From the NCBI RefSeq assembly GCF_900106015.1, contig NZ_LT629797.1:3410001-3474000 (forward strand): a DNA stretch of 64,000 nt, written 5' to 3'. This DNA is from Pseudomonas sihuiensis. GTDB taxonomy: Bacteria; Pseudomonadota; Gammaproteobacteria; Pseudomonadales; Pseudomonadaceae. A model generated the notes under the pieces. The model was not told the origin of the DNA. It saw only the letters and a program-made list of their open reading frames with translations, and did not search any database. The translations under genes and the position numbers were made by a program. Positions 1 through 8,856 of this stretch are shown here, piece after piece (positions within the stretch are counted from its first letter, which is position 1; each line of letters opens with the position of its first letter).

Positions 1-338
1 TCGACGCTGGCCAGCTTGGCCAGCAGTTCGGGGTCGAGGTTGCTGGCGTTTTTCAGCGCCCCCACTGGTTGCAGCGCCTTGGCCTGGATCGCCCGCGACA
101 GGCCGCTGGAAGCGGGAAAGACCACGTCATAACCACTGCCCCCGGTCATCAACTTGCTCTCCAGCACATCGGTGCTGTCGAAGGTGTCGTATTTGACCCG
201 GATGCCGGTTTCGGCCTGAAAGCGCGCGAGCCCCTGCGGCGCCACGTAGTCGGCCCAGTTGTACAGATTGAGCTGTTTCGGCTCGGCCATCAGCGGTGTG
301 GCGATAGCCAGGAGCAGCAAGCTTGCAGCAAGACGCAT
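1..338 (-). CDS. Polyamine-type ABC transporter periplasmic substrate-binding protein (partial, 3' end outside window)
   Basis: Reading leftward from ATG at 338, the first 112 codons are present. A signal peptide (MRLAASLLLLAIATPLMA) is followed by EPKQLNLYNWADYVAP, typical of the start of the mature PotF/SpuD putrescine/spermidine-binding family, and by TFDSTDVLESKLM and GYDVVFPAS, which also fit that family. It would deliver a polyamine or related cation to an inner-membrane ABC importer. The gene is divergent from the LysR gene at 480. The C-terminal half and any transporter genes are outside the window, so the substrate is not known. Family assignment is fairly sure, substrate is inference. 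Confidence 0.85.
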   Translation of the reverse strand, partial: MRLAASLLLLAIATPLMAEPKQLNLYNWADYVAPQGLARFQAETGIRVKYDTFDSTDVLESKLMTGGSGYDVVFPASSGLSRAIQAKALQPVGALKNASNLDPELLAKLASV

Positions 339-418
339 GGTGGGTTCCTCGGGCAGATGCGGTTGGCCGTGCCTCTCTGCTGGAGGCTAGGCATGTCGGC
401 ATCCTGCACCCGGCGTTG

Positions 419-436
419 CTTCGGATAAATTCGAAG
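419..436. promoter_or_regulatory. Dyad in divergent promoter region, candidate LysR-type site
   Basis: CTTCG-N8-CGAAG lies between the two divergent starts (338 and 480), 44 bp before the LysR ATG. It contains the T-N11-A pattern usual for LysR-type regulators. Whether the neighbouring LysR protein binds it is inference. Confidence 0.35.
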
Positions 437-479
437 TGTTCTACTCCAACATCGACAGCCATCAATGTATGGAGCACAC

Positions 480-1376
480 ATGCTCAGCCAACTGCGCGAC
501 CTCGACCTGCAACTGCTGCGGCTGTTCGTCACCGTGGTGGAGAGCGGCGGCTTCAGCGCCGCGCAGGGTGAGCTGGGCATCGGCCAGTCGACCATCAGCA
601 CACAGATGGCCAAGCTGGAAACCCGCCTGGGCTTTCGCCTGTGCGAGCGCGGCAAGGCCGGCTTTCGCCTGACACCCAAGGGCGAGCAGGTGCTGGCTGC
701 CACACGCAAGCTGTTCGCCGCCATCGAGACCTTCAAGGGCGAAGCCCAGGGCATGGCCGACAAGCTGCTCGGCGAGCTGCGCATCGGTCTATCGGAGGCG
801 CTATCGGACGAGGTGATCGAGCGTATCGGCAAGGCCGTCGGACGTTTTCGCCAGCGCAACCAGGCGGTGCAGATCGAACTGCTCAGCGCCATGCCCGCCG
901 AGCTGGAGCGACGCCTGCTGCAGGATCAGCTGCAACTGGCCATCGGCTATTTTTCCGGCAGCCAGACGGCGCTGGATTACCAACCACTGTTCGAGGAGCG
1001 CCAGCGCCTGTACTGCGGCAGCCAACATCCGCTGTTCGCGCGGCAAACGCTGAGCGCCGACGACCTGCAGGACTGCGACCGGGTTGTGCATCCCTATCGT
1101 TTCATCGCCGCCGACGAGCCCTGGCAGGGCGGTAGCAGCAGCGCCCGTTGCGAGCAGGTCGAGGGCAGCCTGGCGTTCATCCTCTCCGGCGCGCACCTGG
1201 GCTATCTGCCCGAGCACATTGCCCAACCCTGGGTGAACCGCGGTGGCCTGCGCGCGCTGCCCGGCACCTGGGATTTCACCGTGCAGTTTCGCCTGGCCAG
1301 TCACCGTGGCCATCCGCCCAGCGAGGCGCAGAAGGCCTTCAGCGAAGATCTGCTGGATGCATTCAGCACCTGCTGA
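480..1376 (+). CDS. LysR-family transcriptional regulator
   Basis: 298 residues, the normal length for the family. The N-terminal winged helix-turn-helix covers about residues 8-67 (LRLFVTVVESGGFSAAQ, then QSTISTQMAKLETRLG). The rest is a substrate-binding-like effector domain, with QIELLSAMPAELERRL and QLAIGYFSGSQ in the usual places. An in-frame ATG exists 15 bp upstream at 465, but the ATG at 480 is preferred because GGAG precedes it by 5 nt and the family usually begins just before the helix-turn-helix. It is divergent from the polyamine-type binding protein and 55 bp upstream of an FMN reductase, so either may be its target. The effector is unknown. Confidence 0.9.
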   Translation: MLSQLRDLDLQLLRLFVTVVESGGFSAAQGELGIGQSTISTQMAKLETRLGFRLCERGKAGFRLTPKGEQVLAATRKLFAAIETFKGEAQGMADKLLGELRIGLSEALSDEVIERIGKAVGRFRQRNQAVQIELLSAMPAELERRLLQDQLQLAIGYFSGSQTALDYQPLFEERQRLYCGSQHPLFARQTLSADDLQDCDRVVHPYRFIAADEPWQGGSSSARCEQVEGSLAFILSGAHLGYLPEHIAQPWVNRGGLRALPGTWDFTVQFRLASHRGHPPSEAQKAFSEDLLDAFSTC

Positions 1377-1431
1377 AACATCCGGGGTCTATAGTGGTTG
1401 TTCCTTCCTCACCTCACCTTCTGGAGTACAC

Positions 1432-1986
1432 ATGAGCAAGACTTACAACGTCGCCGTACTGGTCGGCAGCCTGCGTAAAGCCTCCATCAACCGCAAACTG
1501 GCCCTGGCGCTGGCCGATCTGGCACCAGCCTCGCTGAATCTGGAAATCCTCGAGATCGGCGACCTGCCGCTGTACAACGAAGACGCCGACGGGGATACCG
1601 CTCCGGCCTCCTACGCGCCGTTTCGCAGCAAGCTCAAGGCGGCCGACGCGGTGCTGTTCATCACCCCCGAATACAACCGCTCGATCCCGGCGCCGATGAA
1701 GAACGCCATCGATGTCGGCTCACGCCCGTATGGCCAGAGCGGCTTCAGCGGTAAACCAGGCGCCGTGCTCAGTGCCTCGCCGGGCGCCGTTGGTGGCTTT
1801 GGTGCCAACCATCACCTGCGCCAGTGCCTGGTGTTCCTCGACGTGCATGTGCTGCAGCAGCCGGAGGCTTATCTCGGTGGCGCCGGCAACTTCTTCGACG
1901 AGAACGGCGTACTCAGCGACGGCATCAAGCCGTTCCTGCAGAAATTCATCGACGCCTATGCCGCCTGGGTAGCCAAGCAGGCCTGA
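1432..1986 (+). CDS. NADPH-dependent FMN reductase (ChrR/YieF-like flavodoxin fold)
   Basis: 184 residues. GSLRKASINRKL (residues 12-23) is the FMN-phosphate loop of the NADPH-dependent FMN reductase family, and TPEYNRSIPAPMKNAID (from about 82) is the family signature that packs on the isoalloxazine ring. SPGAVGGFGANHHLR near 120 is also typical. Members are cytosolic two-electron reductases of quinones, chromate and azo dyes; the physiological substrate here cannot be read from sequence. CTGGAG ends 5 nt before the ATG. It follows the LysR gene on the same strand, so co-regulation is possible. Confidence 0.9.
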   Translation: MSKTYNVAVLVGSLRKASINRKLALALADLAPASLNLEILEIGDLPLYNEDADGDTAPASYAPFRSKLKAADAVLFITPEYNRSIPAPMKNAIDVGSRPYGQSGFSGKPGAVLSASPGAVGGFGANHHLRQCLVFLDVHVLQQPEAYLGGAGNFFDENGVLSDGIKPFLQKFIDAYAAWVAKQA

Positions 1987-2062
1987 TACCTCGCGCCGCC
2001 CACTGGGCGGCGCTCCACTATGCCGATATGCCCTCATCTACGGCCTGAATGACACTGGCAGC

Positions 2063-2078
2063 TAGACCGACCAGTCTA
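2063..2078. promoter_or_regulatory. TetR-family operator (TAGAC-N6-GTCTA)
   Basis: The dyad TAGACCGACCAGTCTA sits 13 bp upstream of the tetR-type start at 2092. TAGAC...GTCTA palindromes of this form are known operators of one branch of TetR repressors (YxaF/LmrA/AcuR-like). Position over the promoter of the regulator-hydrolase operon suggests autorepression. The site is seen directly; the regulator that binds it is inferred. Confidence 0.7.
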
Positions 2079-2091
2079 CATAATCCAGGCC

Positions 2092-2667
2092 ATGACCAAG
2101 ACTACTCGCGACAAACTGATCGACGCCATGATCGATGCCCTGCAACGCAAGGGTCTGCATGGCGTTGGTTTGAACGAACTGCTGGCCGCCGCCGATGCGC
2201 CCAAGGGCAGCCTTTATCACCACTTCCCGAACGGCAAGACCGAACTGGCCGTGGCCGCCATCGAGCGTGTCGGCCAGCGCGCCGAGCAGGCGTTTGCTGC
2301 GCTCTTCGAGCGCCAGTCCGATCCACTCGATGCGCTGACTATCTGGCTACAGAGCGCGCTTGGCCAGTTGCAGGAAAGCGCCTTCGAGCGCGGCTGCCCG
2401 CTAGCCACCGTGGCCCTGGAAAGCGGCCCGCAAGATCATGAAATTCGTGCAGCCCTGGCCAATGCCTTCGCCGCCATTCGCCAGGCACTGCAGCAGCAGT
2501 TGCAACGTCATGGTTACCCACAGCCAGAAGGGCTCGCGGCCCTATTCGTCGCGCTCTACGAAGGCGGTCTGCTGCAAGCGCGAGTCGCCGGCAGCAGCGA
2601 GCCGCTGAAACAGGCCGTCGCCACCCTGCTCCACCTGACCCGCCAGCACCGCATGGAGCCTACCTGA
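2092..2667 (+). CDS. TetR-family transcriptional repressor
   Basis: 191 residues. The helix-turn-helix is at about 22-52 (GVGLNELLAAADAPKGSLYHHFP). The C-terminal ligand domain carries FERGCPLATVALE, typical of the YxaF/LmrA branch. It probably binds the TAGAC-N6-GTCTA dyad just upstream and represses its own operon. The stop codon lies one base before the ATG of the alpha/beta hydrolase at 2669, so the two are almost certainly co-transcribed and translationally coupled. The inducer is unknown and is presumably a hydrophobic compound handled by the hydrolase. Confidence 0.9.
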   Translation: MTKTTRDKLIDAMIDALQRKGLHGVGLNELLAAADAPKGSLYHHFPNGKTELAVAAIERVGQRAEQAFAALFERQSDPLDALTIWLQSALGQLQESAFERGCPLATVALESGPQDHEIRAALANAFAAIRQALQQQLQRHGYPQPEGLAALFVALYEGGLLQARVAGSSEPLKQAVATLLHLTRQHRMEPT

Positions 2668-2668
2668 C

Positions 2669-3547
2669 ATGAGCACGAGCATTCGCCGCGAAACCCAGCC
2701 CCTGCTAGCCCTCGACGACTATCCGTTGGCCGCCACGCGCTACCACGCAGAGCGCCCCCAGGCACAATTGCTGATCGCCGGCGCTACCGGCGTGCCGCAA
2801 GGTTTCTATCGGCGCTTCGCTGAGCATGCCGCCAGCCGTGGTTTCAACACCATGACCCTGGACTACCGCGGCATCGGCCAGTCCAAGCCAGACAGCCTGC
2901 GTGGTTTCGAGATGGAGTATCTGGACTGGGCCCATCTCGACCTGGCCGCCGCGGTGGATCAACACCGGCACGCCGAGCGCCCGCTGTTCATGATCGGTCA
3001 TTCCTTCGGCGGTCACGCCTTTGGCCTGCTGCCCAACCATGATCAGGTCGCCGGCTTCTACACCTTCGGTACCGGCGCCGGTTGGCACGGCTGGATGCCC
3101 AGGGCCGAGCAGGTGCGCGTGCTGGCCATGTGGCGCCTGATAGGCCCGCTGATGACGCGCTACAAGGGCTACCTGGCCTGGAGCAAACTGGGCATGGGCG
3201 AGGATCTGCCGCTGGGCGTGTACCGTCAGTGGAAACGCTGGTGCCGCTTCCCGCGCTATTTCTTCGACGATCCGCAGATGCCGGGGCTGGCCGAGCGCTT
3301 CGCTCAGGTGAAGACACCGATGGTGGCGCTCAACAGCCTGGACGATCTTTGGGCACCGCCGGCATCACGCGATGCCTTCATGGCCGCCTATGTGAATGCG
3401 CCCTACCAGGCGCGCACGCTCGACTCGCAGGCTGAGGGCCTGGGCGCTATCGGTCATATGGGTTATTTCCGCCCTGCGGCGCAGCGTCTGTGGGACGAGA
3501 CGCTGGATTGGTTCGAGCAATTGCGCGTCGAACAACGAGCAGCTTGA
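2669..3547 (+). CDS. Alpha/beta hydrolase
   Basis: 292 residues without a signal peptide. The nucleophile elbow is GHSFGGHAFG (Ser near residue 112). An oxyanion-type segment precedes it (IAGATGVPQGFYRRFA), the acid is probably in NSLDDLWAP, and the catalytic His in IGHMGYF. The conserved LDYRGIGQS follows the second strand. This is the family often annotated as serine aminopeptidase/lipase-like hydrolase; the substrate is unknown. It forms an operon with the TetR gene at 2092 (1 bp apart). Confidence 0.88.
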   Translation: MSTSIRRETQPLLALDDYPLAATRYHAERPQAQLLIAGATGVPQGFYRRFAEHAASRGFNTMTLDYRGIGQSKPDSLRGFEMEYLDWAHLDLAAAVDQHRHAERPLFMIGHSFGGHAFGLLPNHDQVAGFYTFGTGAGWHGWMPRAEQVRVLAMWRLIGPLMTRYKGYLAWSKLGMGEDLPLGVYRQWKRWCRFPRYFFDDPQMPGLAERFAQVKTPMVALNSLDDLWAPPASRDAFMAAYVNAPYQARTLDSQAEGLGAIGHMGYFRPAAQRLWDETLDWFEQLRVEQRAA

Positions 3548-3584
3548 GCAGGCCGCTGAAAATCTCTAGGCCAGAAAAAAGAAA

Positions 3585-3600
3585 ACCCCGCGATTGCGGG
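3585..3600. terminator. Rho-independent terminator hairpin
   Basis: CCCCGC-GATT-GCGGGG follows an A-rich run (3574-3584). On the minus strand this gives a GC stem followed by a T run. It lies about 35 bp after the hydrolase stop, so it probably ends that operon and blocks leftward transcription too. Confidence 0.65.
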
Positions 3601-3754
3601 GCCTTGCAGACTGTTGTCCTGACATCCTTGATCTGCTCACCATCCTGGCGGCTGTCCAGCGTGTCCCTGTTCGTCTAGGCGCTTCCTGCGCTGAATCCAT
3701 GTGCAGCAGAGTACGCTCGTACCTGATCGACCGACAGTGGCGAAAATCGTGACA

Positions 3755-3778
3755 TCGTGTAAGCCATGGCTTACACGA
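3755..3778. promoter_or_regulatory. Perfect 24-bp palindrome, candidate operator
   Basis: The arms TCGTGTAAGCCA and TGGCTTACACGA are exact reverse complements with no loop, 154 bp before the endonuclease-I-like start. Absence of a loop favours a protein-binding dyad over a hairpin. No regulator is recognised. Confidence 0.45.
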
Positions 3779-3931
3779 GTTCTCCCTCTGTCAGCCGTCT
3801 GACTTTGCCCGGGCCACTCCAGGTTGGGAGAAAGCATTTGGCCATGTTTTTTGTGACGTACGTCTTGCTAGACTGCATCTTGTCCTACAAAAACAACAGA
3901 CTCCGACAACGGCGGTCACTGGGGCTAGAGT

Positions 3932-4591
3932 ATGCGCGCAGTCACCTTGCTTCTTGGTTGCCTGGCAACCTGCATCAGCAGCTTCTCCCTGGCCAATGGC
4001 CAGACCCAACTGGGCGACGCCAAACAGGCCATCGATCAGGCGTTCTGGCAGGATCTTTACGGTAATGGCGGCACCACGCTCTATTGCGGCCAGACCTTCG
4101 CCCGCGAAAGCGGCACCCTCACTGCCAGCCCGATCTACAGCAGCAAGCAGCTCAAGAGCGCGATGCGCTGCGTCACCGACCGCCAATGCACCATCATGAA
4201 CCCGCGCTATCCGTACATCGTCGCCGACCTGCACAACTACTACCCGGCGCTGAGCCGCGTGGAGCTGGCACGACGCAATGCCCAGTTCGCCGAACTGGCC
4301 GATGACGTGCCGAGCAAGTTCGCCGATATCGGCTGCGACCTGAAAACCAGCTTCCAGCTGGTGGAGCCACGTGACGAAGCCAAGGGCAATATCGCCCGGG
4401 CGATCTTCTACATGCACATCGAATACGGGTTGCCCATCGTCGGCCTGGTGCCGATGTACAAGGCCTGGCACCGCATGGACCCGCCGGATGCCGAAGAAAA
4501 GGCACGCAACGACAAGATTGAGGTGCTGCAGGGCACGCGCAATCGCTTTATCGACGATCCTGCGCTAGTGGATCAGCTGATCAGCGACTGA
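3932..4591 (+). CDS. Exported endonuclease I family protein
   Basis: 219 residues with a signal peptide (VTLLLGCLATCISSFSLA). Family features are TTLYCG near 48, DLHNYYPALS near 105, GNIARAIFYMHIEYG near 150, and an end of KAWHRMDPPDAEEKARN...RNRFIDDP. Endonuclease I proteins are periplasmic or secreted Mg2+-dependent nucleases that degrade nucleic acids nonspecifically. The WEHVVP catalytic segment of E. coli EndA is not visible; the corresponding place reads SPIYSSKQLKSAMRC, as I recall for other pseudomonad relatives, so activity should not be assumed. It is preceded by a 384-bp gap with a long palindrome and followed by a REP and hutC on the other strand. Confidence 0.8.
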   Translation: MRAVTLLLGCLATCISSFSLANGQTQLGDAKQAIDQAFWQDLYGNGGTTLYCGQTFARESGTLTASPIYSSKQLKSAMRCVTDRQCTIMNPRYPYIVADLHNYYPALSRVELARRNAQFAELADDVPSKFADIGCDLKTSFQLVEPRDEAKGNIARAIFYMHIEYGLPIVGLVPMYKAWHRMDPPDAEEKARNDKIEVLQGTRNRFIDDPALVDQLISD

Positions 4592-4636
4592 CCCCGAGCA
4601 CAGTGGCAGGGGCTTTAACTGCGACGAAACCACTGC

Positions 4637-4662
4637 GCATCGCCGGCAAGCCGGCTCCTACG
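4637..4662 (-). repeat. REP-like palindrome (GTAGGAGCCGGCTTGCCGGCGAT class)
   Basis: Read on the minus strand it begins with GTAG and folds as GCCGGCTTGCCGGC. It lies between the convergent endonuclease-like and hutC genes. The same class recurs at 39529-39551. Confidence 0.65.
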
Positions 4663-4675
4663 GTTTGTGGAAAGC

Positions 4676-5389
4676 CTACGCTCTGCGTTTGTGCAGCGAG
4701 CGCAGTTTGTAGCGGTCACCGGGATGGATCAGCCGTGCATAGCTGATCAGGTGATCGTCCGACCAGGTGCGGCGGATCACGCTCAGGCAGGGCATGGCCG
4801 GGTCGATCTGCAGCAGCTCGGCCGTGCGCGCATCCACCAGCACCGCTTCAACCACATGCTCGACATCCGAGATCGGACAGCTGGCGACCAGCACCTCGTT
4901 GGGGGTGACCTGGGTGAAGTCGCTCTGCAGGTAATGCGGCACCCAGCGCGGGTTGACGAAGCGGTCCTCGAGCTGGATCGGCAGACCGTCCTGCAGGTGC
5001 ACGAGGATGCTGTGAAACACCTCGCCGCCCAGGCGCAGCCCCAGACGCAGGGCCACTTCGTCATCGGCGGCGATGGCCTCGCAGCGCACCACTTCGTTGC
5101 TGTAGGCATGGCCGCGGCCGCGCACTTCGCTGGCAATGTTCATCACCTCGTGCAGCGGCGACTCGGCCTTGCGGTCGGTGACGAAGGTGCCGAGCCCGGC
5201 CTGACGCACCAGATAACCCTTCTGCACCAGATTCTGGATCGCCTTGTTGGCGGTCATGCGGCTGACGCCGAAGTCGCGCGCCAGCTGTTCCTCGGGCGGG
5301 ATCTGGTGATTGACCGGATAGGCGCCGCCGTGAATGCGCTCGAGGAGGAAATCCTCGATGGCCTTGTAGCGCGGGGTGGGACTGGTCAC
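4676..5389 (-). CDS. hutC: Histidine utilisation repressor HutC (GntR family)
   Basis: 237 residues from GTG at 5389. That start is chosen because AAGGAG lies 5 nt before it and the protein then begins right at the winged helix (YKAIEDFLLERI). The GntR helix-turn-helix covers about 10-72 (EEQLARDFGVSRMTANKAIQ), followed by a UTRA effector domain with EDRFVNPRWVPHYL and IRRTWSDDHLISYARL, characteristic of HutC. HutC binds urocanate and releases the hut promoters. The gene is placed after hutH but separated by 218 bp containing a REP pair, so it may be expressed from its own promoter. TGTATA-type dyads before hutI and hutD are its likely targets. Confidence 0.95.
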   Translation of the reverse strand: MTSPTPRYKAIEDFLLERIHGGAYPVNHQIPPEEQLARDFGVSRMTANKAIQNLVQKGYLVRQAGLGTFVTDRKAESPLHEVMNIASEVRGRGHAYSNEVVRCEAIAADDEVALRLGLRLGGEVFHSILVHLQDGLPIQLEDRFVNPRWVPHYLQSDFTQVTPNEVLVASCPISDVEHVVEAVLVDARTAELLQIDPAMPCLSVIRRTWSDDHLISYARLIHPGDRYKLRSLHKRRA

Positions 5390-5420
5390 GGCTGCTCCTT
5401 GGAAATGCCCGGTGCGCGGA

Positions 5421-5440
5421 TGATACATCAGCCATACAAG
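5421..5440. promoter_or_regulatory. Possible degenerate HutC half-sites upstream of hutC
   Basis: TGATACATCAGCCATACAAG carries spaced ATACA-type half-sites resembling the TTGTATATACAA dyad before hutI. It is 32 bp upstream of the hutC GTG and could mediate autoregulation. Weak match, inference only. Confidence 0.3.
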
Positions 5441-5446
5441 TGATCT

Positions 5447-5537
5447 CGTAGGAGCCCCGCCTCTGGGCGAAAGCGGTCGCGGCCACTGCGCAAGACCTGC
5501 GGCGTAACCACCATTCGCCGCGGGGCGCGGCTCCTAC
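5447..5537. repeat. Paired REP palindrome (REPIN-like) between hutH and hutC
   Basis: It begins with GTAGGAGCCCCGCC at 5448 and ends with an inverted GGCGCGGCTCCTAC at 5536, with GGGCGAA and TTCGCC facing each other inside. A GTAGCCCGGATGAAATCCGG palindrome of another class follows directly at 5548. Confidence 0.65.
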
Positions 5538-5607
5538 ACAAAGACCGTAGCCCGGATGAAATCCGGGGCCTGATATCAAGGCCTCGGATCGCATCCGCGC
5601 AACGCGA

Positions 5608-7143
5608 TCACCCCACCGAAGGCAGCATGCCGGCCGGCAGCAGCGGCGTCAGCACGCGCTCGGCGAGCAGAGCATCGGCGGCGGCGATGTCCGGGGCGAA
5701 GAAGCGGTCCTCGACGTAATACGGCACCTTGGCGCGCAGCGCCTGACGCGCCTGTTCCAACGCTGGGGTGCTCTTCAGCCCTTCACGGAAGTCCAGGCCC
5801 TGGCAGGCGCCGAGCCATTCCACGGCCAGCACGCCACGGGTGTTGGCGGCCATGTCCCACAAGCGTTTGCCGGCAGCCGGTGCCATGGAAACGTGGTCTT
5901 CCTGGTTGGCCGACGTCGGCAGACTGTCGACGCTGTGCGGGTGGGACAGTGCCTTGTTCTCGCTGGCCAGGGCCGCAGCGGTGACCTGGGCGATCATGAA
6001 GCCGGAGTTGACCCCGCCGTTGGCCACCAGGAACGGCGGCAGTTGCGACATGTGCTTGTCCATCATCAGCGAGACGCGGCGCTCGGACAGCGAGCCGATC
6101 TCGGCGATGGCCAGGGCGATATTGTCGGCGGCCATGGCCACGGGTTCTGCGTGGAAGTTGCCACCGGAAATAACCTCGCCTTCGGCGGCGAACACCAGCG
6201 GGTTGTCGGATACCGCGTTGGCCTCGACGCCGAGCACCTCGGCGGCCTGACGCAGCTGGGTCAGGCAGGCGCCCATGACCTGCGGCTGGCAACGCAGCGA
6301 GTACGGGTCCTGCACCTTGTCGCAGGCGGCGTGGGAGCGGCCAATCTCGCTACTGTCGCCAAGCAGGTGACGGAAGGCAGCCGCCGCGTCGATCTGCCCG
6401 CGCTGGCCACGGGCGGCATGGATGCGTGCATCGAAGGGCGAGCGCGAACCCAGCAGCGCCTCGACGCTGAGCGCGCCGCAGACGCTGGCGGCGGCGTACA
6501 GGTCCTCGGCCTCGAACAGCCCGCGCAGGGCGTAGGCGGTAGACACCTGGGTGCCGTTGAGCAAGGCCAGGCCCTCCTTGGCGGCCAGGGTCATCGGCTC
6601 CAGGCCGGCGATGGCCAGCGCCTCGGTGGCCGGCAGCCATTCACCCTTGTATCGCGCCTGGCTTTCGCCGAGCAGCACCAGCGACATATGCGCCAGCGGC
6701 GCCAGGTCACCGGAAGCGCCGACCGAGCCTTTCAGCGGAATGTGCGGGTAGACCTCGGCGTTGACCAGGGCGATCAGCGCGTCGATCACCTGGCGGCGGA
6801 TGCCGGAGAAACCGCGCGCCAGGCTGTTGATCTTCAGCAGCATGATCAGGCGCACCATGGCGTCATCCAGCGGCTGACCGATGCCGGCGGCGTGGGACAG
6901 CACCAGCGAACGCTGCAGCTTTTCCAGGTCGTCGTTGGCGATGCGGGTCGAGGCCAGCAGGCCGAAACCGGTGTTGATGCCGTAGGCGGTGCGGCCCTCG
7001 GCGATGATCTGGTTGACGCAGGCGACGCTGGCGTCGATGGCCTTATGGGCGCCGGCGTCCAGAGTCAGTTGCACAGGCGCCTGGTAGGCGGCGCGTAGGT
7101 CGGCCAGGGTCAGTTGGCCGGGTTTCAGGTTAAGCGTATTCAT
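5608..7143 (-). CDS. hutH: Histidine ammonia-lyase
   Basis: 511 residues, the standard length. It converts L-histidine to urocanate and ammonia in the cytosol, the first step of the hut pathway. The MIO prosthetic group forms from Ala-Ser-Gly at 143-145 ([17 protein letters not shown]). The conserved YGINTGFG is at 54-61 and [10 protein letters not shown] is in the C-terminal half. An AGGAAAGAG stretch precedes the ATG. It starts 13 bp after the hutU stop, so the two form one transcript. hutC lies downstream after a REP pair. Confidence 0.98.
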   Translation of the reverse strand: MNTLNLKPGQLTLADLRAAYQAPVQLTLDAGAHKAIDASVACVNQIIAEGRTAYGINTGFGLLASTRIANDDLEKLQRSLVLSHAAGIGQPLDDAMVRLIMLLKINSLARGFSGIRRQVIDALIALVNAEVYPHIPLKGSVGASGDLAPLAHMSLVLLGESQARYKGEWLPATEALAIAGLEPMTLAAKEGLALLNGTQVSTAYALRGLFEAEDLYAAASVCGALSVEALLGSRSPFDARIHAARGQRGQIDAAAAFRHLLGDSSEIGRSHAACDKVQDPYSLRCQPQVMGACLTQLRQAAEVLGVEANAVSDNPLVFAAEGEVISGGNFHAEPVAMAADNIALAIAEIGSLSERRVSLMMDKHMSQLPPFLVANGGVNSGFMIAQVTAAALASENKALSHPHSVDSLPTSANQEDHVSMAPAAGKRLWDMAANTRGVLAVEWLGACQGLDFREGLKSTPALEQARQALRAKVPYYVEDRFFAPDIAAADALLAERVLTPLLPAGMLPSVG

Positions 7144-7156
7144 GGAATCTCTTTCC

Positions 7157-8818
7157 TCAGCCGATCATCGGCAGGTTCAGGCCCTGCTCGCGGGCGCAAT
7201 CGATGGCGATCTGGTAACCGGCATCAGCGTGACGCATCACGCCGGTGCCCGGGTCGTTGGTCAGCACGCGGGCAATGCGCGCGGCAGCTTCGTCGGTGCC
7301 ATCGCAGACGATGACCATACCCGAATGCTGGGAGAAGCCCATGCCGACGCCGCCGCCGTGGTGCAGCGACACCCAGGTGGCGCCGCTGGCGGTGTTGAGC
7401 AGGGCGTTGAGCAGCGGCCAGTCGGACACGGCATCGGAGCCGTCCTGCATCGCTTCGGTCTCGCGGTTGGGGCTGGACACCGAGCCGCTGTCCAGGTGGT
7501 CGCGGCCGATGACTATGGGCGCACTCAGCTCACCCGAACGCACCATCTCGTTGAAGGCCAGGCCGAGCTTGGCGCGCAGACCCAGGCCGACCCAGCAGAT
7601 ACGCGCCGGCAGGCCCTGGAAGCTGATGCGCTCGCGGGCCATGTCCAGCCAGCGGTGCAGGTGGGCGTCATCCGGGATCAGTTCCTTGACCTTGGCGTCG
7701 GTCTTGTAGATGTCCTCGGGGTTGCCGGACAGCGCCGCCCAGCGGAACGGGCCGATGCCTCGGCAGAACAGCGGGCGGATGTAGGCCGGGACGAAACCGG
7801 GGAAGTCGAAGGCGTTGCTCACGCCCTCTTCCTTGGCCATCTGGCGGATATTGTTGCCGTAGTCGAAGGTCGGCACGCCCATCTTCTGGAAGTCGAGCAT
7901 GGCCTGCACGTGCACGGCCATGGACTGCTTGGCGGCCTTGACCACGCCAGCCGGGTCGGTGGCTGCACGATCCTTGTACTCGGCCCAGCTCCAGCCGATC
8001 GGCAGGTAGCCGTTGAGTGGATCGTGGGCGCTGGTCTGGTCGGTGACCATGTCCGGGCGCACGCCACGGCGTACCAGCTCCGGCAGTATCTCGGCGGCGT
8101 TGCCCAACAGGGCGATGGAGATGGCCTTGCCTTCAGCGGTGTACTTGGCGATGCGCGCCAGGGCGTCGTCCAGATCGGTGGCCTGCTCGTCGACATAACG
8201 GCTGCGCAGGCGAAAATCGATGCTGGTCTGCTGGCATTCGATGTTCAGCGAGCAGGCGCCGGCCAGGGTGGCGGCCAGCGGCTGGGCGCCGCCCATGCCG
8301 CCCAGGCCTGCGGTCAGCACCCAGCGACCTCTGAGGTTGCCGGCGTAGTGCTGACGACCGGCTTCGACGAAGGTTTCATAGGTGCCCTGGACGATGCCCT
8401 GGCTGCCGATGTAGATCCAGCTGCCGGCGGTCATCTGGCCGTACATGGCCAGGCCCTTGGCATCCAGCTCGTTGAAGTGCTCCCAACTGGCCCAGTGCGG
8501 CACCAGGTTGGAGTTGGCGATCAGCACGCGCGGTGCGTTGCTGTGGGTCTTGAACACGCCGACCGGCTTGCCGGATTGCACCAGCAGGGTCTCGTCGTCA
8601 TTCAGGTTGGTCAGGCTCTCGACGATCTTGTCATAGCACTCCCAGTTGCGTGCGGCGCGGCCGATGCCGCCGTACACCACCAGCTCCTTGGGATTCTCGG
8701 CCACGTCCGGGTCGAGGTTGTTCATCAGCATGCGCAGCGGCGCTTCGGTCAGCCAGCTCTTGGCAGTGAGCGTGGTGCCACGCGGGGCGCGGATTTCGGT
8801 GTCGCGGAACTTGGTCAT
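7157..8818 (-). CDS. hutU: Urocanate hydratase (urocanase)
   Basis: 553 residues. It adds water to urocanate to give imidazolonepropionate using tightly bound NAD+. The glycine-rich NAD loop GLGGMGGAQ is at 171-179. The C-terminal signature [17 protein letters not shown] and [19 protein letters not shown] are intact. AGGAG precedes the ATG by 8 nt. Its neighbours are hutH 13 bp downstream and the YjiH-type transporter 38 bp upstream, all leftward. Confidence 0.98.
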   Translation of the reverse strand: MTKFRDTEIRAPRGTTLTAKSWLTEAPLRMLMNNLDPDVAENPKELVVYGGIGRAARNWECYDKIVESLTNLNDDETLLVQSGKPVGVFKTHSNAPRVLIANSNLVPHWASWEHFNELDAKGLAMYGQMTAGSWIYIGSQGIVQGTYETFVEAGRQHYAGNLRGRWVLTAGLGGMGGAQPLAATLAGACSLNIECQQTSIDFRLRSRYVDEQATDLDDALARIAKYTAEGKAISIALLGNAAEILPELVRRGVRPDMVTDQTSAHDPLNGYLPIGWSWAEYKDRAATDPAGVVKAAKQSMAVHVQAMLDFQKMGVPTFDYGNNIRQMAKEEGVSNAFDFPGFVPAYIRPLFCRGIGPFRWAALSGNPEDIYKTDAKVKELIPDDAHLHRWLDMARERISFQGLPARICWVGLGLRAKLGLAFNEMVRSGELSAPIVIGRDHLDSGSVSSPNRETEAMQDGSDAVSDWPLLNALLNTASGATWVSLHHGGGVGMGFSQHSGMVIVCDGTDEAAARIARVLTNDPGTGVMRHADAGYQIAIDCAREQGLNLPMIG

Positions 8819-8856
8819 GTTGCGGGCTCCTGTGGGAACGGGTCAGTGGTGGGCGG

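Larger units (their letters stand above)
3548..3931. other. 384-bp intergenic region: terminator, long palindrome, promoter of the next gene
   Basis: No convincing gene was seen. It contains the hairpin at 3585-3600, a 24-bp perfect palindrome at 3755-3778, and presumably the promoter of the endonuclease-I-like gene. Short ORFs crossing it lack a ribosome-binding site and have unlikely composition. Confidence 0.5.

Noticed and set aside
3637..3837. Small ORFs across the 3.6-3.9 kb intergenic region
   Set aside because: No ribosome-binding sites, implausible composition and interruption of the palindrome and terminator; regarded as noncoding.
5893..7098. Long ORF on the plus strand opposite hutH (and similar long antisense ORFs opposite hutU, the acyl-CoA dehydrogenases and glcB)
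   Set aside because: They are shadows of GC-rich genes: His/Gly/Gln/Val-rich composition, no ribosome-binding sites, and no family motifs.
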